From: Fodinibacter sp963800505
Lineage (GTDB): Bacteria > Actinomycetota > Actinomycetes > Actinomycetales > Dermatophilaceae
Length of the DNA stretch: 64,000 nucleotides
Assembly (NCBI GenBank): GCA_963800505.1
Contig: CAWDBL010000020.1
Location: 124,001-188,000 of the forward strand
Direction: 5' to 3'
The stretch's first letter is position 1. Each line of letters starts with the position of its first letter. Under the pieces are notes generated by a model. The model was given only the letters and a program-made list of their open reading frames with translations, was not told the DNA's origin and ran no database searches. A program made the translations under genes and the position numbers. Positions 8,550-17,207 of the stretch are shown piece by piece.

Positions 8550-9254
8550 GTGACCCTGCCCCGCTGTGTCGTGCTCGTCGAGGGGAACAGCGATGCGGTG
8601 GCGCTGCGCGCGCTGGCGCAGCGCCTCGGGCGTGACCTCGACGCCGAGGGGGTCGAGGTCGTGGCCATGGGCGGCATCACCAACACCCGGGCCTTCGCCA
8701 CCCGGTACGGCCCGCACGGGCTGGGACTGCCAGTGGCCGGGCTCTACGACATCGGGGAGGAGGCTGTCCTGCGGCGCGGCCTGGTGGCGGCGGGACTCGC
8801 CGACGCGGCGCGGCGGTACGAGCATGAGTGGCACGGGCATGAGTGGCACGGGCATGAGCGGCACGGGCATGAACCTCACCAACTCGAGCGGCACCAGCAT
8901 GAGTGGCACCAGCTCGAACGGCTGGGCTTCTATGCGTGCGACCGCGACCTCGAGGACGAGCTGCTCCGCGCCCTGGGGACCGACGCGGTCGAGGCCGTCA
9001 TCGCCGAGGCCGGTGAGGCGCAGTCGCTGCGGCTGCTCGCGGGCATGCCCGCCCAGCGCGGCTGGACTCGGCTCGCGGTGCTGCGACGCTTCCTCGGCTC
9101 GCAGTCGGGGCGCAAGGCGCGTTACGCGGACCTGTTCGTCCGCGCCCTCGACCCAGGTCGGGTGCCCGAGCCGCTGGCCGCCCTGCTCGCCCATGTCGAG
9201 CGCGTCCCGCTGGCCGCCCTTGGCGGCGAGGCACCCGGCATCCCGCGGGGTTGA
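8550..9254 (+). CDS. TOPRIM nucleotidyl-transferase/hydrolase domain protein (OLD-type)
   Basis: A 234-residue protein whose start CVVLVEGNSDAVALRALA matches the TOPRIM motif of OLD-family nucleases, with Glu11 as the expected catalytic glutamate. AMGGITNTRAF and a later YACDRDLEDELLRALG supply the second acidic cluster. There is no ATPase domain, so this is the small stand-alone form found in actinobacteria; its role is not established. Residues about 90-125 are an insertion of His, Glu, Gly and Trp repeats. The GTG at 8550 is a choice made from the motif position; no strong ribosome binding site is seen. It lies 89 bp after the DUF222 gene on the same strand. Confidence 0.65.
   Translation: MTLPRCVVLVEGNSDAVALRALAQRLGRDLDAEGVEVVAMGGITNTRAFATRYGPHGLGLPVAGLYDIGEEAVLRRGLVAAGLADAARRYEHEWHGHEWHGHERHGHEPHQLERHQHEWHQLERLGFYACDRDLEDELLRALGTDAVEAVIAEAGEAQSLRLLAGMPAQRGWTRLAVLRRFLGSQSGRKARYADLFVRALDPGRVPEPLAALLAHVERVPLAALGGEAPGIPRG
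8818..8925 (+). repeat. 15-bp tandem repeats coding a His-rich insert
   Basis: The unit is close to GAGTGGCACGGGCAT. It occurs three times almost perfectly, then continues as degenerate units. In the gene frame it reads as EWHGH units, followed by HQLER and HQHEW variants. It interrupts the TOPRIM protein between the VAGLYDIG region and the second acidic cluster. Confidence 0.85.
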
Positions 9255-9377
9255 CCGGCGCGCCGCTCTCTGAGCCGGAGCACCCGCGCACAGGCCTCTG
9301 GGACCACTCCCGCGAGGTGACCGCGCGCCGCTCTCTGAGCCGAAGCGCCCGCGCTCAGGCCTCTGGGACCACCCCGC
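9252..9377. repeat. Tandem imperfect 60-63 bp repeat at two convergent gene ends
   Basis: Copy 1 (about 9252-9314) and copy 2 (about 9318-9377) share long identical blocks such as GCGCCGCTCTCTGAGCCG and AGGCCTCTGGGACCAC, with a few substitutions and indels. Copy 1 contains the stop of the TOPRIM gene. Copy 2 contains the stop of the convergent TagF-like gene and its last codons. In copy 1 the equivalent stop is changed to a Cys codon. Confidence 0.75.
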
Positions 9378-12300
9378 GGCGGAGCAGGTCGTCGAGGACC
9401 CGTTCGCCGGCTGCGCCGTCGTCGTTGGGGCAGAAGCGTTCCCGGAACTCGTGAACCGCGTCGGCATACTTCTCGGCGCTACCGTCACCCAGCGCCGCGA
9501 CCAGCTCGGCCGTCGTGCGCACCAGCGGCCCGGGCGCGGACCCCTCGAAGTCGAAGTAGAAGCCGCGCAGCGTGTCGCGATACTTCTCGAGGTCGGGGAC
9601 GAAGAAGATCATCGGCCGCTCGAGCACCGCGTAGTCGAACATCACCGAGGAGTAGTCGGTGACCAGCACGTCAGCGGTGGCGAGCAGGTCCTCCATGGCG
9701 AACCCGGCCCCGGCGTCGTGCACCCCCCACGGCAGGCGGACCTTGCCCCGGATGATGGGGTGCAGGCGCACGACGATCTCGTACTCGTCGCCGACCGCCG
9801 CCGCGAGGCCGGCCATGTCGATCGGCAGGGTGAACGTGAAGCGCTTGCCGCTTCGCTGGTCGTCGCGGAAGGTCGGTGCGTAGAGCAGCACCTTCTTGGA
9901 TGCCGCGAGCCCGAGTCGCTTGCGGATCCGCTCGGCGCGCTGCGTGGTCGACCCGTCGGCCAACGCGTCGTTGCGGGGGTAGCCGACATCGAGCACGTCG
10001 CCCGTGTAGCGGAAGGCGGACCGCATGCGTTCGGCCGCCCAGGAGCTGGGGGCGAGCAGCAACGACCACTCGCCGATCATCCGGTCGACCCGTTCGATGT
10101 AGCCGGAGTCACGGCCGACGACGGTGTCGAGGTCGTGCAGCATCCGCTTGAGAGGGGTGCCGTGCCACGTCTGCACGTAGAACGTGCCGTCGGGCCGCCG
10201 CATCCAGGACGGCATGTTCTGGTTGCTCACCCAGACGCTGGCCCGGCCCATCTCCCACAGGTACCGCCAGCCCAGCCGATCCAGCCGCACGCTTCCCGGG
10301 GGCACCGGTGCGTTCGTGGTGGCGACCCACCCGGTGCGAACCTGCAGGCCGCGGGCTCGGATCGCCTGGTGGATCGCTCCCGGGCTGTCGCCGTAGTCGG
10401 CGCCGAGGTTGCTCTCGAAGGCGACGAGACCGCTGCGCGGGAGCGTGCGAGCCATCGCGTAGAAGGCGGTGCGCGCTGGCGTACGCACCCGGTCGAGCAG
10501 CGCGACCACGGGGGGACGACGCTTGAGCCTGGCCCGCAGGCGGCGGCCGGTCTGGATCGTGTCGCGCAGCCGGGGCGAGTCGTGCCGGCGACGTGGTGCG
10601 TTGACCGCTGCGGTGACGATCCGCTCGCGAGCACCGGTGTCCCGGTGCGCAATGAGGGCTGATGCCTTGCGCCGCGCGTCCGGGCGGATCGTGAAGTCGC
10701 GCTCGGCGGCCGCGTTGAGGGCGCGCATCAGCTCGCCGCGGGTCGCCACGATCTCGCCGGGAAGCTCCTCGTCGAGGTCGAAGTGGGACGGCCGACGACC
10801 GAGGAACCGGGTGCGGTCGAACTGGTAGTAGAAGACCGGGCGGTCGAGGAAGGAGAAGTCGATCGCGGCACTGGTGTAGTCGGTGATGACCGCCATGGAC
10901 CGCAGCAGCAGGTCCTGCACCGCGATCTCGCCGTGGCGGATCACCGTGACGTGGCTCAGGTCGAACAGGTCGGCGTACGGCTGCAGGTTCGTGTGCAGGT
11001 AGAGGTCCGCGACCAGGTCGTTCTCCGTGAGGAAGTCCCAGAACTTCGAGGAGTGCAGGAGTCCCTCCCACCGCGCGTGGAACTCGCTCGCCTTGACGTC
11101 GTCCCGGTTCTGCAGCCAGTCACGCCAGGTCGGCATCACCAGGATGCGACGCTCCGGCGGCGGGTTCTCGGTGAAGAGCCGGTCGTGACGGGACAGGCCT
11201 GTGACGAAGACGCGTTCGGAGGGCCACCCGAAGTCGTCCTCGATCATCCGGCGCTCGCGGTCCGAGCTGACCAGGAACGCGTCTGCGGTGAATCCCGGTG
11301 CGCCGTAACCGTAGTTGGCCACCATGTTCTTGGTTCCCATGACGCCGTGCTGGAGGAACACGCGAGTGGCCTTGACGTTGTGCACGAACTTCGGTCCGCG
11401 CACCGGCAGGAGGTACTCGCTGTGGTGCGAGCCGAGGATGCGTCGCGCCGCCAGGGCCGACTCGACGTGTCGTCGGCTACCGAACATCACGGTGTTGGGG
11501 TCGTCGGCGACCCGGGGCAGGTCGGGGGAGTCGCGGGTGATGACGTAGCGGGCGTCGATCTCGGGGTGCGCCTGCCGCAGGTACTCGAACAGGGCCACAC
11601 CGGTGTCCTGGGCCGTCTCGGGCCGTTCCCCCACGAGCCAGACGGGGCGGTTGCGGGTCTTCCACCGCAGCAGCTTGCCGCTGCGCCAGGGGGTGCGCGC
11701 CGCACGGACGGCATCGGGGTCGAGCGGGCGGAACTCGAAGGCGAGCGACCCCGCCTTGAAGGTGCGGTAGGTGTGCAGCTCGCCCGCCCGCTGACCGTCG
11801 GAGAAGACCGAGGCCGGCATCATCAGCCGACCGCGCGGGGCGAGGCGTCGCACCCGCAGGTCGAGGGGATCGGGGTAGGACCAGACCTCGCCGGTGAAGT
11901 GTGCGTCGATGAACTCGGGTCGCTGGAACCGCCCGAGCAGCTCGCTCTGGTGCAGGAAGGCAGAGAAGCGCAGCCGGCGCTGGCCGACCATCGCCTCGGG
12001 CGGTTCGGCCTGCGCGACGGTGGTGGGCAGCACGATGCGCTCGCCGGACCTCCGGGGGACGAGCACGAGCGAGCCCCCGGTCAGCGCGTAGCTGTCGGAC
12101 TCCACCTCACCGGAGAACTCCCAGGAGGTGCGGCCGCGGCGCACCCACAGGATGCTTCCGCGGGTGCGCGGCACCGGCGCCGAGGTGCCGAAGGCCAGGC
12201 TGATGCCGCCGCCCTTGCGCAGGTACACGGTGAGGGTGCCGTTCGCGGCGGGCAGCGGGCGGGAGGCGTCCATGACCGTCGACGCGGGGCCCAGGGTGAC

Positions 12301-12633
12301 GTAGTCGTGGGTGCCCGCTCGCACCGTTCCGAGCTCGCGGTCGGACTCGATCGTGAAGCCCAGGTCGGCCAGGAGCGGGGGCACGGTGTCGTCGTCGACC
12401 TGCGCCAGGGCAGCGTCGGCGGCGTGTCCGGGCCACAGCTCGTCGAACGCGTCGAGCAGCGCGGCTCGGGGGATGACGAACTCCGCCTCACGACCGTCGA
12501 GGTCCACCGCCCACAGCACCTCGCCCGTGGCACGCCGCAGCCTGACGAAGGCACGGCGCAGGGTCAGGGGCGTGGCCACGCCGACCGTCACCGTCAGGCC
12601 GGTGTCGCCGTGACACAGCGAGAGCTGCCTCAT
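9355..12633 (-). CDS. CDP-glycerol glycerophosphotransferase family protein with two transferase domains (TagF-like)
   Basis: A 1092-residue protein. Residues about 1-370 form a beta-rich N-terminal part with no clear family. A first glycerophosphotransferase domain covers about 395-690 (VFLQHGVMGTKNMV, VTGLSRHDRLF, VITDYTSAAIDFSFLDRPV). A second covers about 790-1085 (FYVQTWHGTPLKRML, DVGYPRNDAL, LVTDYSSVMFDYAVLERP). Both keep the QHG/WHG histidine and the DYSS/DYTS motif of TagB/TagF enzymes, which add glycerol-phosphate or similar units from CDP-activated donors to teichoic-acid or capsule chains. No membrane segment is seen; a peripheral inner-face location is expected. The ATG at 12633 is preferred because upstream in-frame sequence looks non-coding, but it has no clear ribosome binding site. 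The chemical unit added is unknown. Confidence 0.85.
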   Translation of the reverse strand: MRQLSLCHGDTGLTVTVGVATPLTLRRAFVRLRRATGEVLWAVDLDGREAEFVIPRAALLDAFDELWPGHAADAALAQVDDDTVPPLLADLGFTIESDRELGTVRAGTHDYVTLGPASTVMDASRPLPAANGTLTVYLRKGGGISLAFGTSAPVPRTRGSILWVRRGRTSWEFSGEVESDSYALTGGSLVLVPRRSGERIVLPTTVAQAEPPEAMVGQRRLRFSAFLHQSELLGRFQRPEFIDAHFTGEVWSYPDPLDLRVRRLAPRGRLMMPASVFSDGQRAGELHTYRTFKAGSLAFEFRPLDPDAVRAARTPWRSGKLLRWKTRNRPVWLVGERPETAQDTGVALFEYLRQAHPEIDARYVITRDSPDLPRVADDPNTVMFGSRRHVESALAARRILGSHHSEYLLPVRGPKFVHNVKATRVFLQHGVMGTKNMVANYGYGAPGFTADAFLVSSDRERRMIEDDFGWPSERVFVTGLSRHDRLFTENPPPERRILVMPTWRDWLQNRDDVKASEFHARWEGLLHSSKFWDFLTENDLVADLYLHTNLQPYADLFDLSHVTVIRHGEIAVQDLLLRSMAVITDYTSAAIDFSFLDRPVFYYQFDRTRFLGRRPSHFDLDEELPGEIVATRGELMRALNAAAERDFTIRPDARRKASALIAHRDTGARERIVTAAVNAPRRRHDSPRLRDTIQTGRRLRARLKRRPPVVALLDRVRTPARTAFYAMARTLPRSGLVAFESNLGADYGDSPGAIHQAIRARGLQVRTGWVATTNAPVPPGSVRLDRLGWRYLWEMGRASVWVSNQNMPSWMRRPDGTFYVQTWHGTPLKRMLHDLDTVVGRDSGYIERVDRMIGEWSLLLAPSSWAAERMRSAFRYTGDVLDVGYPRNDALADGSTTQRAERIRKRLGLAASKKVLLYAPTFRDDQRSGKRFTFTLPIDMAGLAAAVGDEYEIVVRLHPIIRGKVRLPWGVHDAGAGFAMEDLLATADVLVTDYSSVMFDYAVLERPMIFFVPDLEKYRDTLRGFYFDFEGSAPGPLVRTTAELVAALGDGSAEKYADAVHEFRERFCPNDDGAAGERVLDDLLRRGVVPEA

Positions 12634-12839
12634 GGGTTGCGACAGGGGGGTGGGTGCCAATGCTCGACCTCGGGTAGACGCGTGCGGAGTGGGCTCGAAT
12701 CTACCCTCGCCGCAGCCCCCGAACTGACCTACGGGTGTCGGGGGAACACCGCCGGCGTCGTCACCGTGAGCCCGCGGCACGGCCCTGCTCGTGCGGCCCG
12801 GGCGTCAGCTCCGCCGGGTGCGGCCGAGCCCGCGAGGGC

Positions 12840-13292
12840 TCAGCGCTGCATGCCCTCGCGGGCCACCCTGGGCCACTCGATCCTCGGGCAGGTGTCCATG
12901 ACGACACCGAGGCCGGCCGCCCGCGCCCGGCTCGCCGCGGCCTGGTCGACCACGCCGAGCTGCATCCAGATGGCGTCGATCTGCAGGCGGTCCTTGTTGC
13001 GGATGGCGTCGTCGACCACTGCCCCGACGAGACCACTGTTGACGAAGCAGTCGACGACCTTGATGTCCTGGTCGGGGATGTCGTCGAGCGACGCGTAGCC
13101 CGGGCCGCCGTGCACCGCCTCGGCCTTGGGGTGCACCGCGATGATGGGCGTGCCGAGCTCGACGTGCATCCACCGCGAGACGCGGTAGGCGGTGCGGTCG
13201 GTGTTGCCCGACAGGCCGACCACGACCCAGATCCCGGGGTCCATGAGGAGCTCGCGGATCAGTTGCGGGTCGTTCTGGTGGCGCAGGCCCAT
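12840..13292 (-). CDS. CoA-binding domain protein (CoA_binding_2)
   Basis: A 150-residue protein with a single Rossmann-like CoA-binding fold: IWVVVGLSGNTDRTAYRVS, IIAVHPKAEAVHG, then VDCFVNSGLVGAVVDDAI and a C-terminal VVMDTCPRIEW. Such proteins are widespread, cytosolic and of unclear function; the family is related to the CoA-binding domain of acyl-CoA synthetases (ADP-forming). The ATG at 13292 has CAGTAT six nt upstream, consistent with a leaderless transcript. The 206 bp between it and the TagF-like gene contain no gene I can support. Confidence 0.85.
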   Translation of the reverse strand: MGLRHQNDPQLIRELLMDPGIWVVVGLSGNTDRTAYRVSRWMHVELGTPIIAVHPKAEAVHGGPGYASLDDIPDQDIKVVDCFVNSGLVGAVVDDAIRNKDRLQIDAIWMQLGVVDQAAASRARAAGLGVVMDTCPRIEWPRVAREGMQR

Positions 13293-13340
13293 GGCTCCAT
13301 ACTGCCCGCCCCGGCCGACGGCAAACCGCGCGCCACGAGG

Positions 13341-14513
13341 TCAGTCGTTGCCGAACAGGTCGCGCGTGTAGACCTTGTCGGCGACGTCGCGCAGCTCGTC
13401 GACGAGCCGGTTGGCGACGATGACGTCGCTGCGCCGCTTGAGCTCGGCAAGGTCGCGCACGACCTCGGAGCCGTAGAACCGGTCGTCCTCGAGCTCGGGC
13501 TCGTAGACGATGACCTCGATGCCCTTGGCCTTGACCCGCTTCATGACGCCCTGCACGCTGCTCGACCTGAAGTTGTCGGACCCGGCCTTCATGATCAGCC
13601 GGTGGATGCCGACCACCTCGGGCCTGCGCGACACGATGTCGGCGGCCACGAAGTCCTTGCGCGTGGTGTTGGCCGTGACGATCGCGCTGATCAGGGTCTG
13701 CGGCACGTCGGCGTAGTTGGCCAGCAGCTGCTTGGTGTCCTTGGGCAGGCAGTAGCCGCCGTAGCCGAACGAGGGGTTGTTGTAGTGCGGCCCGATCCGC
13801 GGGTCGAGCCCGACGCCCTCGATGATCTGGCGGGTGTCGAGGCCGTGGGTGGCGGCGTAGGTGTCGAGCTCGTTGAAGAAGGCCACCCGCATCGCGAGGT
13901 AGGTGTTGGCGAACAGCTTGATCGCCTCGGCCTCGGTGCTGTCGGTCAGCAGCACGGGCACGTCGTCGTCGAGCGCCGCCTCGGACAGCAGCTGGGCGAA
14001 GCGCTGCCCCCTCGGCCCCACGTCACCGACGATGATCCGCGACGGGTGCAGGTTGTCGTGGAGCGCCCGGCCCTCGCGCAGGAACTCCGGTGAGAAGACG
14101 ACGTGGTCGGTGCCCAGCCGCAGGCGCAGGCCGGCGGTGTAGCCCACCGGCACGGTCGACTTGATCACCGCGGTGGCGTCGGGGTTGATCGCGACGACGT
14201 CACCGACGACCTGGTCGACGGTGCTCGTGTCGAAGTAGTTGGTGCGCTCGTCGTAGTTCGTGGGGGTGGCGACGACGACGAACTCGGCACCGGCATACGC
14301 CTCGTCCTTGTCGGTCGTCACCCGCAGGCGCAGGCCGGGCGACGCGAGGCGGGCCTCGATGTCGGGGTCCGAGATCGGGCTGCGCCGGTTGCGCAGCATC
14401 TCGATGCGCCGCTCGTCGATGTCGAACGCCACGACGTCGTGGCGTTCGGCGAGCAGCACCGCCATGGACAGGCCGACGTACGAGGTGCCGACGACGCAGA
14501 TGGTTCCAGTCAC
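13341..14513 (-). CDS. UDP-glucose/GDP-mannose dehydrogenase family protein (UDP-glucose 6-dehydrogenase)
   Basis: A 390-residue nucleotide-sugar dehydrogenase that should oxidise UDP-glucose (or a relative) to the uronic acid with two NAD+. The N-terminal Rossmann motif is VVGTSYVGLSMAVLL. The catalytic Cys (about 254) is in GYGGYCLPKDTKQLL, and STVPVGYT plus FSPEFLREG are conserved substrate segments. The GYCLPKDT form is nearer UDP-glucose dehydrogenases than the WbpA type seen at 27 kb. The GTG at 14513 has TATCGT 8 nt upstream and no ribosome binding site. It is divergent from the luciferase-like gene. Confidence 0.88.
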   Translation of the reverse strand: MTGTICVVGTSYVGLSMAVLLAERHDVVAFDIDERRIEMLRNRRSPISDPDIEARLASPGLRLRVTTDKDEAYAGAEFVVVATPTNYDERTNYFDTSTVDQVVGDVVAINPDATAVIKSTVPVGYTAGLRLRLGTDHVVFSPEFLREGRALHDNLHPSRIIVGDVGPRGQRFAQLLSEAALDDDVPVLLTDSTEAEAIKLFANTYLAMRVAFFNELDTYAATHGLDTRQIIEGVGLDPRIGPHYNNPSFGYGGYCLPKDTKQLLANYADVPQTLISAIVTANTTRKDFVAADIVSRRPEVVGIHRLIMKAGSDNFRSSSVQGVMKRVKAKGIEVIVYEPELEDDRFYGSEVVRDLAELKRRSDVIVANRLVDELRDVADKVYTRDLFGND

Positions 14514-14660
14514 GTCGGCCCACGATACGGGGCCGGAAGTTGCGTCACGGACCGCGGCGGAGTTGGCTGGGCGCGCAGGCCCCCCGTCGCGTGCTGCCGC
14601 TGGTCGGCGCGACCCCCACCGTCCGACCCGCAGGGCCGGACGACATCGAGAGGACTTCCC

Positions 14661-15722
14661 GTGCAGTTCGGACTCTTCATCCCGCAGGGCTGGCGCCACG
14701 ACCTCGTCGGCATCGACCCGGCGCAGCACTGGGGTGTCATGGCGGGCCTGGCCCGGCGGGTCGACGGCAACGCCGACTGGTCCTCCATCTGGGTCTACGA
14801 CCACGTCCACCCCGTGCCCCGCCCCACGGAGGAGGCCACCCACGAGGCGTGGACGCTGATGGCGGCGTTCGCCGGGGTCACCGGGCGCATCCGGCTCGGC
14901 CAGATGTGCACCTGCATGGGCTACCGCAACCCCGCCTACCTCGCCAAGGTGGCCGCGACCGTCGACGTCGTCTCCGAGGGCCGGCTCGAGATGGGCATCG
15001 GCGCCGGCTGGTACGAGCACGAGTGGCGGGCCTACGGCTACGGCTTCCCGAGCGCCGGTGAGCGCCTGCAGGCGCTGCGCGAGGGCGTCGAGATCATGCG
15101 CGAGATGTGGACCACCGGGCGCTCGACCTACGCCGGCGAGCACTTCACCACCGACGGCGCGCTGTGCTTCCCGCGCCCGCTCCAGGGTGACTCGGCGCCG
15201 GGCAGCCCGCACAACGGCATCCCGATGTGGGTCGCCGGCGGCGGCGAGAAGAAGACCCTGCGGATCGCCGCGGAGTACGCGGACTACACCAACTTCTCCG
15301 GGATGCCGGACGAGTTCAGCGCCAAGAGCGAGATCCTGCGTGGGCACTGCGAGGCCATCGGGCGCAACTACGACGAGATCGTGCGCAGCGCCAACTACAA
15401 CGTCGTCATCGGCCGCGACGAGGCCGAGGTGCAGGAGCGCCTGGGCTGGATCCGCAACCACTACACCAACGCCGGCCTGCCCGCCGACGTCGTCGACTCC
15501 ACGGTCAAGTCCTTCGAGGACGGCCCCCTGGTCGGCACGCCCGAGCAGATCGTCGAGACCCTGGCCGACCTCCAGGCCCGCGGCATGCGCTACGCGATCA
15601 CCTACTTCGTCGAGCAGGCCTACGACACCTCGGGCGTCGAGCTGTTCGAGCAGCAGGTCATCCCCGCGTTCATCGAGCAGGAACCGCACGGCAACCTGTG
15701 GCACTTCATGCACGGGCGGTGA
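14661..15722 (+). CDS. LLM-class F420-dependent oxidoreductase
   Basis: A 353-residue luciferase-like monooxygenase fold: it begins MQFGLFIPQGWRHDL and includes DWSSIWVYDHVHP, TGRIRLGQMCTCMGYRNP and LEMGIGAGWYEHEW, all typical of the F420-dependent TIGR03560-like group. The C-terminal part has GTPEQIVETLADLQARGM. It should be cytosolic and use coenzyme F420 or flavin; the substrate is not evident. The GTG at 14661 follows GAGAGGA with 8 nt spacing. The Mau-like operon begins 27 nt after its stop, with its own apparent -10 box. Confidence 0.88.
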   Translation: MQFGLFIPQGWRHDLVGIDPAQHWGVMAGLARRVDGNADWSSIWVYDHVHPVPRPTEEATHEAWTLMAAFAGVTGRIRLGQMCTCMGYRNPAYLAKVAATVDVVSEGRLEMGIGAGWYEHEWRAYGYGFPSAGERLQALREGVEIMREMWTTGRSTYAGEHFTTDGALCFPRPLQGDSAPGSPHNGIPMWVAGGGEKKTLRIAAEYADYTNFSGMPDEFSAKSEILRGHCEAIGRNYDEIVRSANYNVVIGRDEAEVQERLGWIRNHYTNAGLPADVVDSTVKSFEDGPLVGTPEQIVETLADLQARGMRYAITYFVEQAYDTSGVELFEQQVIPAFIEQEPHGNLWHFMHGR

Positions 15723-15749
15723 GTGCCGCGGCCGGTTAGCGTGGGCGGC

Positions 15750-16298
15750 ATGTGGCCCGCCCTCGTCGTCCCCTATGCCGCCGCCGCGGTGCTGCTCGCG
15801 GTCGCCGGGGTGCCCAAGGTGCGCGACCCCGGTGACCTGGTGCGTGCCGTGCGCTCAGTCGGGATGCCGTTCGGCCGCAACGCTGTTCGCGCATTCGCGG
15901 CCGCCGAGGTGATCGTGGCCGTCGCCGCGCTGGCGGTGCCGAACCGGCTCACCGCCGCGCTGCTGGCGCTGATGTATGCCGGGTTCACCGCCTTCGTCGT
16001 CACCGCCCTGCGGCGCGGCGGGGTGCTGTCGAGCTGCGGCTGCTTCGGCAAGGCCGACACCCCGCCCACCCGGGCGCACGCACTGGTGACCGGCGCGGCA
16101 TCCGGCACGGCGCTGCTCGTCGCGGTCGACCCGCCGGGCGCGGGAGCATGGTCGGCTCTCGGTGACCCGGGCGCCCTCGCGGTCGCCGGGTTCGTCGCCC
16201 TGGTGGCCCTGGTCGGGTTCCTCGCCTGGCAGGTCATGGCGGTGCTGCCGTCGGTGCAGCCCGCCGCCATCCGCAGCCGAGCCAGGGGAAGGGCCTGA
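15750..16298 (+). CDS. MauE-like redox-associated membrane protein
   Basis: A 182-residue membrane protein with four predicted helices (about 2-20, 45-65, 72-90 and 140-165). The cytoplasm/membrane-edge motif SSCGCFGK near residues 94-99 has the cysteine pair found in MauE and related DoxX-like proteins. MauE is needed, with MauD, for disulfide formation in the methylamine dehydrogenase small subunit. The ATG at 15750 lies 7 nt after TAGCGT (15737-15742), so this looks like the leaderless first gene of a six-gene operon. The last gene of that operon encodes a Cys-rich exported protein, a sensible client. Confidence 0.82.
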   Translation: MWPALVVPYAAAAVLLAVAGVPKVRDPGDLVRAVRSVGMPFGRNAVRAFAAAEVIVAVAALAVPNRLTAALLALMYAGFTAFVVTALRRGGVLSSCGCFGKADTPPTRAHALVTGAASGTALLVAVDPPGAGAWSALGDPGALAVAGFVALVALVGFLAWQVMAVLPSVQPAAIRSRARGRA

Positions 16299-16302
16299 CA
16301 CC

Positions 16303-17121
16303 GTGCTCGCCGTCGTCATCGCCGAAGGAGTGGCCATCGCGCTGCTCGCCGTGCTCGTGCTCGGGCTGCTGCGCAGCCACGCCCTGATCCTGCGGGCCCT
16401 GCACGAGCTCGGCGCGGGCCTGGAGCTCGAGAAGGACGCCGCGGCCGCGAGCCAGGGCGCGCCGCCCGGCCCGGTGGCCGTGCAGATCGAGCCCGGCGTG
16501 GTGCCGGCGACCCGGTCGGGGTCGAGCCGAGCCCACGACGTCGTCGGGGACGACCTGCGGGGGCGGCCCGCGCAGGTCGAGCTCGCGAGTGCGGCACCCG
16601 GCGGCCGACCGACGCTGCTGGCCTTCCTCACCTCGGGTTGCAGCGTCTGCCAGACCTTCTGGGAGGAGCTCGGGCCCGACACCGACACCCCGGGGGACGC
16701 CCGGCTGGTGGTGGTCGCCAAGGGGAGCGGTGACGAGTCACCGGCCACCCTGACGCGGCTGGCCCGCCCCGGTGTGGAGGTGGTCGCGTCGAGCGCGGCC
16801 TGGGTCGACTACGACATCCCCGGGTCGCCCTACTTCGTGTTGGTCGAGCAGGGCGTGGTCACCGGCGAGGGGTCGGCCACCAGCTGGCCCAGCGTCCGCG
16901 ACCTGCTCCAGCAGGCCGTCGACCAGAGCGCGCACGCCCGCGCCGCGGCCGGCCGCACGGGCCCCGGGGCGGAGCACGTCGCCGGTGCCGCCGCAGCGGG
17001 TGGGCGCGACGACCTGAGCCGGATCGACACCGAGCTGGCCGCGGCCGGCATCCACCCGGGCCACCACAGCCTCTACGAGCCGGCCGACCCCGTCGACGAT
17101 GACGAGGCGGCGACCCGGTGA
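16303..17121 (+). CDS. MauD-like membrane-anchored thioredoxin-fold protein
   Basis: A 272-residue protein with one N-terminal membrane helix (about 2-22), then a thioredoxin-like domain (about 85-210) with the active-site motif SGCSVCQTFW (CxxC near 114-117) and the cis-Pro loop region DIPGSPYFVLV. This matches MauD, which anchors a thioredoxin fold outside the membrane. The C-terminal 60 residues are Ala/Gly/Asp-rich and probably disordered. It starts with GTG 4 nt after the mauE-like stop. With MauE it should form a disulfide-making or shuffling pair for the exported Cys-rich protein. Confidence 0.82.
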   Translation: MLAVVIAEGVAIALLAVLVLGLLRSHALILRALHELGAGLELEKDAAAASQGAPPGPVAVQIEPGVVPATRSGSSRAHDVVGDDLRGRPAQVELASAAPGGRPTLLAFLTSGCSVCQTFWEELGPDTDTPGDARLVVVAKGSGDESPATLTRLARPGVEVVASSAAWVDYDIPGSPYFVLVEQGVVTGEGSATSWPSVRDLLQQAVDQSAHARAAAGRTGPGAEHVAGAAAAGGRDDLSRIDTELAAAGIHPGHHSLYEPADPVDDDEAATR

Positions 17122-17198
17122 CGGCCGCGGCCGTCGCGCTGGTCGTCGGGCTGCCGATGGCCGTGATGGCCGCGGTGCGGGCCACCTGGTCCCCTTGA
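17118..17198 (+). CDS. Possible 26-residue membrane peptide
   Basis: A GTG overlapping the upstream stop (GTGA) opens a 26-codon frame ending in TGA at 17196-17198. The peptide is almost entirely Ala, Val, Leu, Met and Gly up to an AVRATWSP tail, so it would be a single membrane helix. The overlap and the 9-nt gap to the next gene fit operon coupling. It is too short for a family assignment, and it could be only a spacer. Confidence 0.4.
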   Translation: MTAAAVALVVGLPMAVMAAVRATWSP

Positions 17199-17207
17199 GG
17201 CGAGTCG

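Noticed and set aside
8818..8925. CRISPR-like array
   Set aside because: Units are contiguous 15-mers with no spacers and lie inside a coding frame.
10783..13098. Long plus-strand frame opposite the TagF-like gene
   Set aside because: It is antisense to clear TagF motifs, is rich in Arg/His/Gln/Gly, and has no start signal or family feature.
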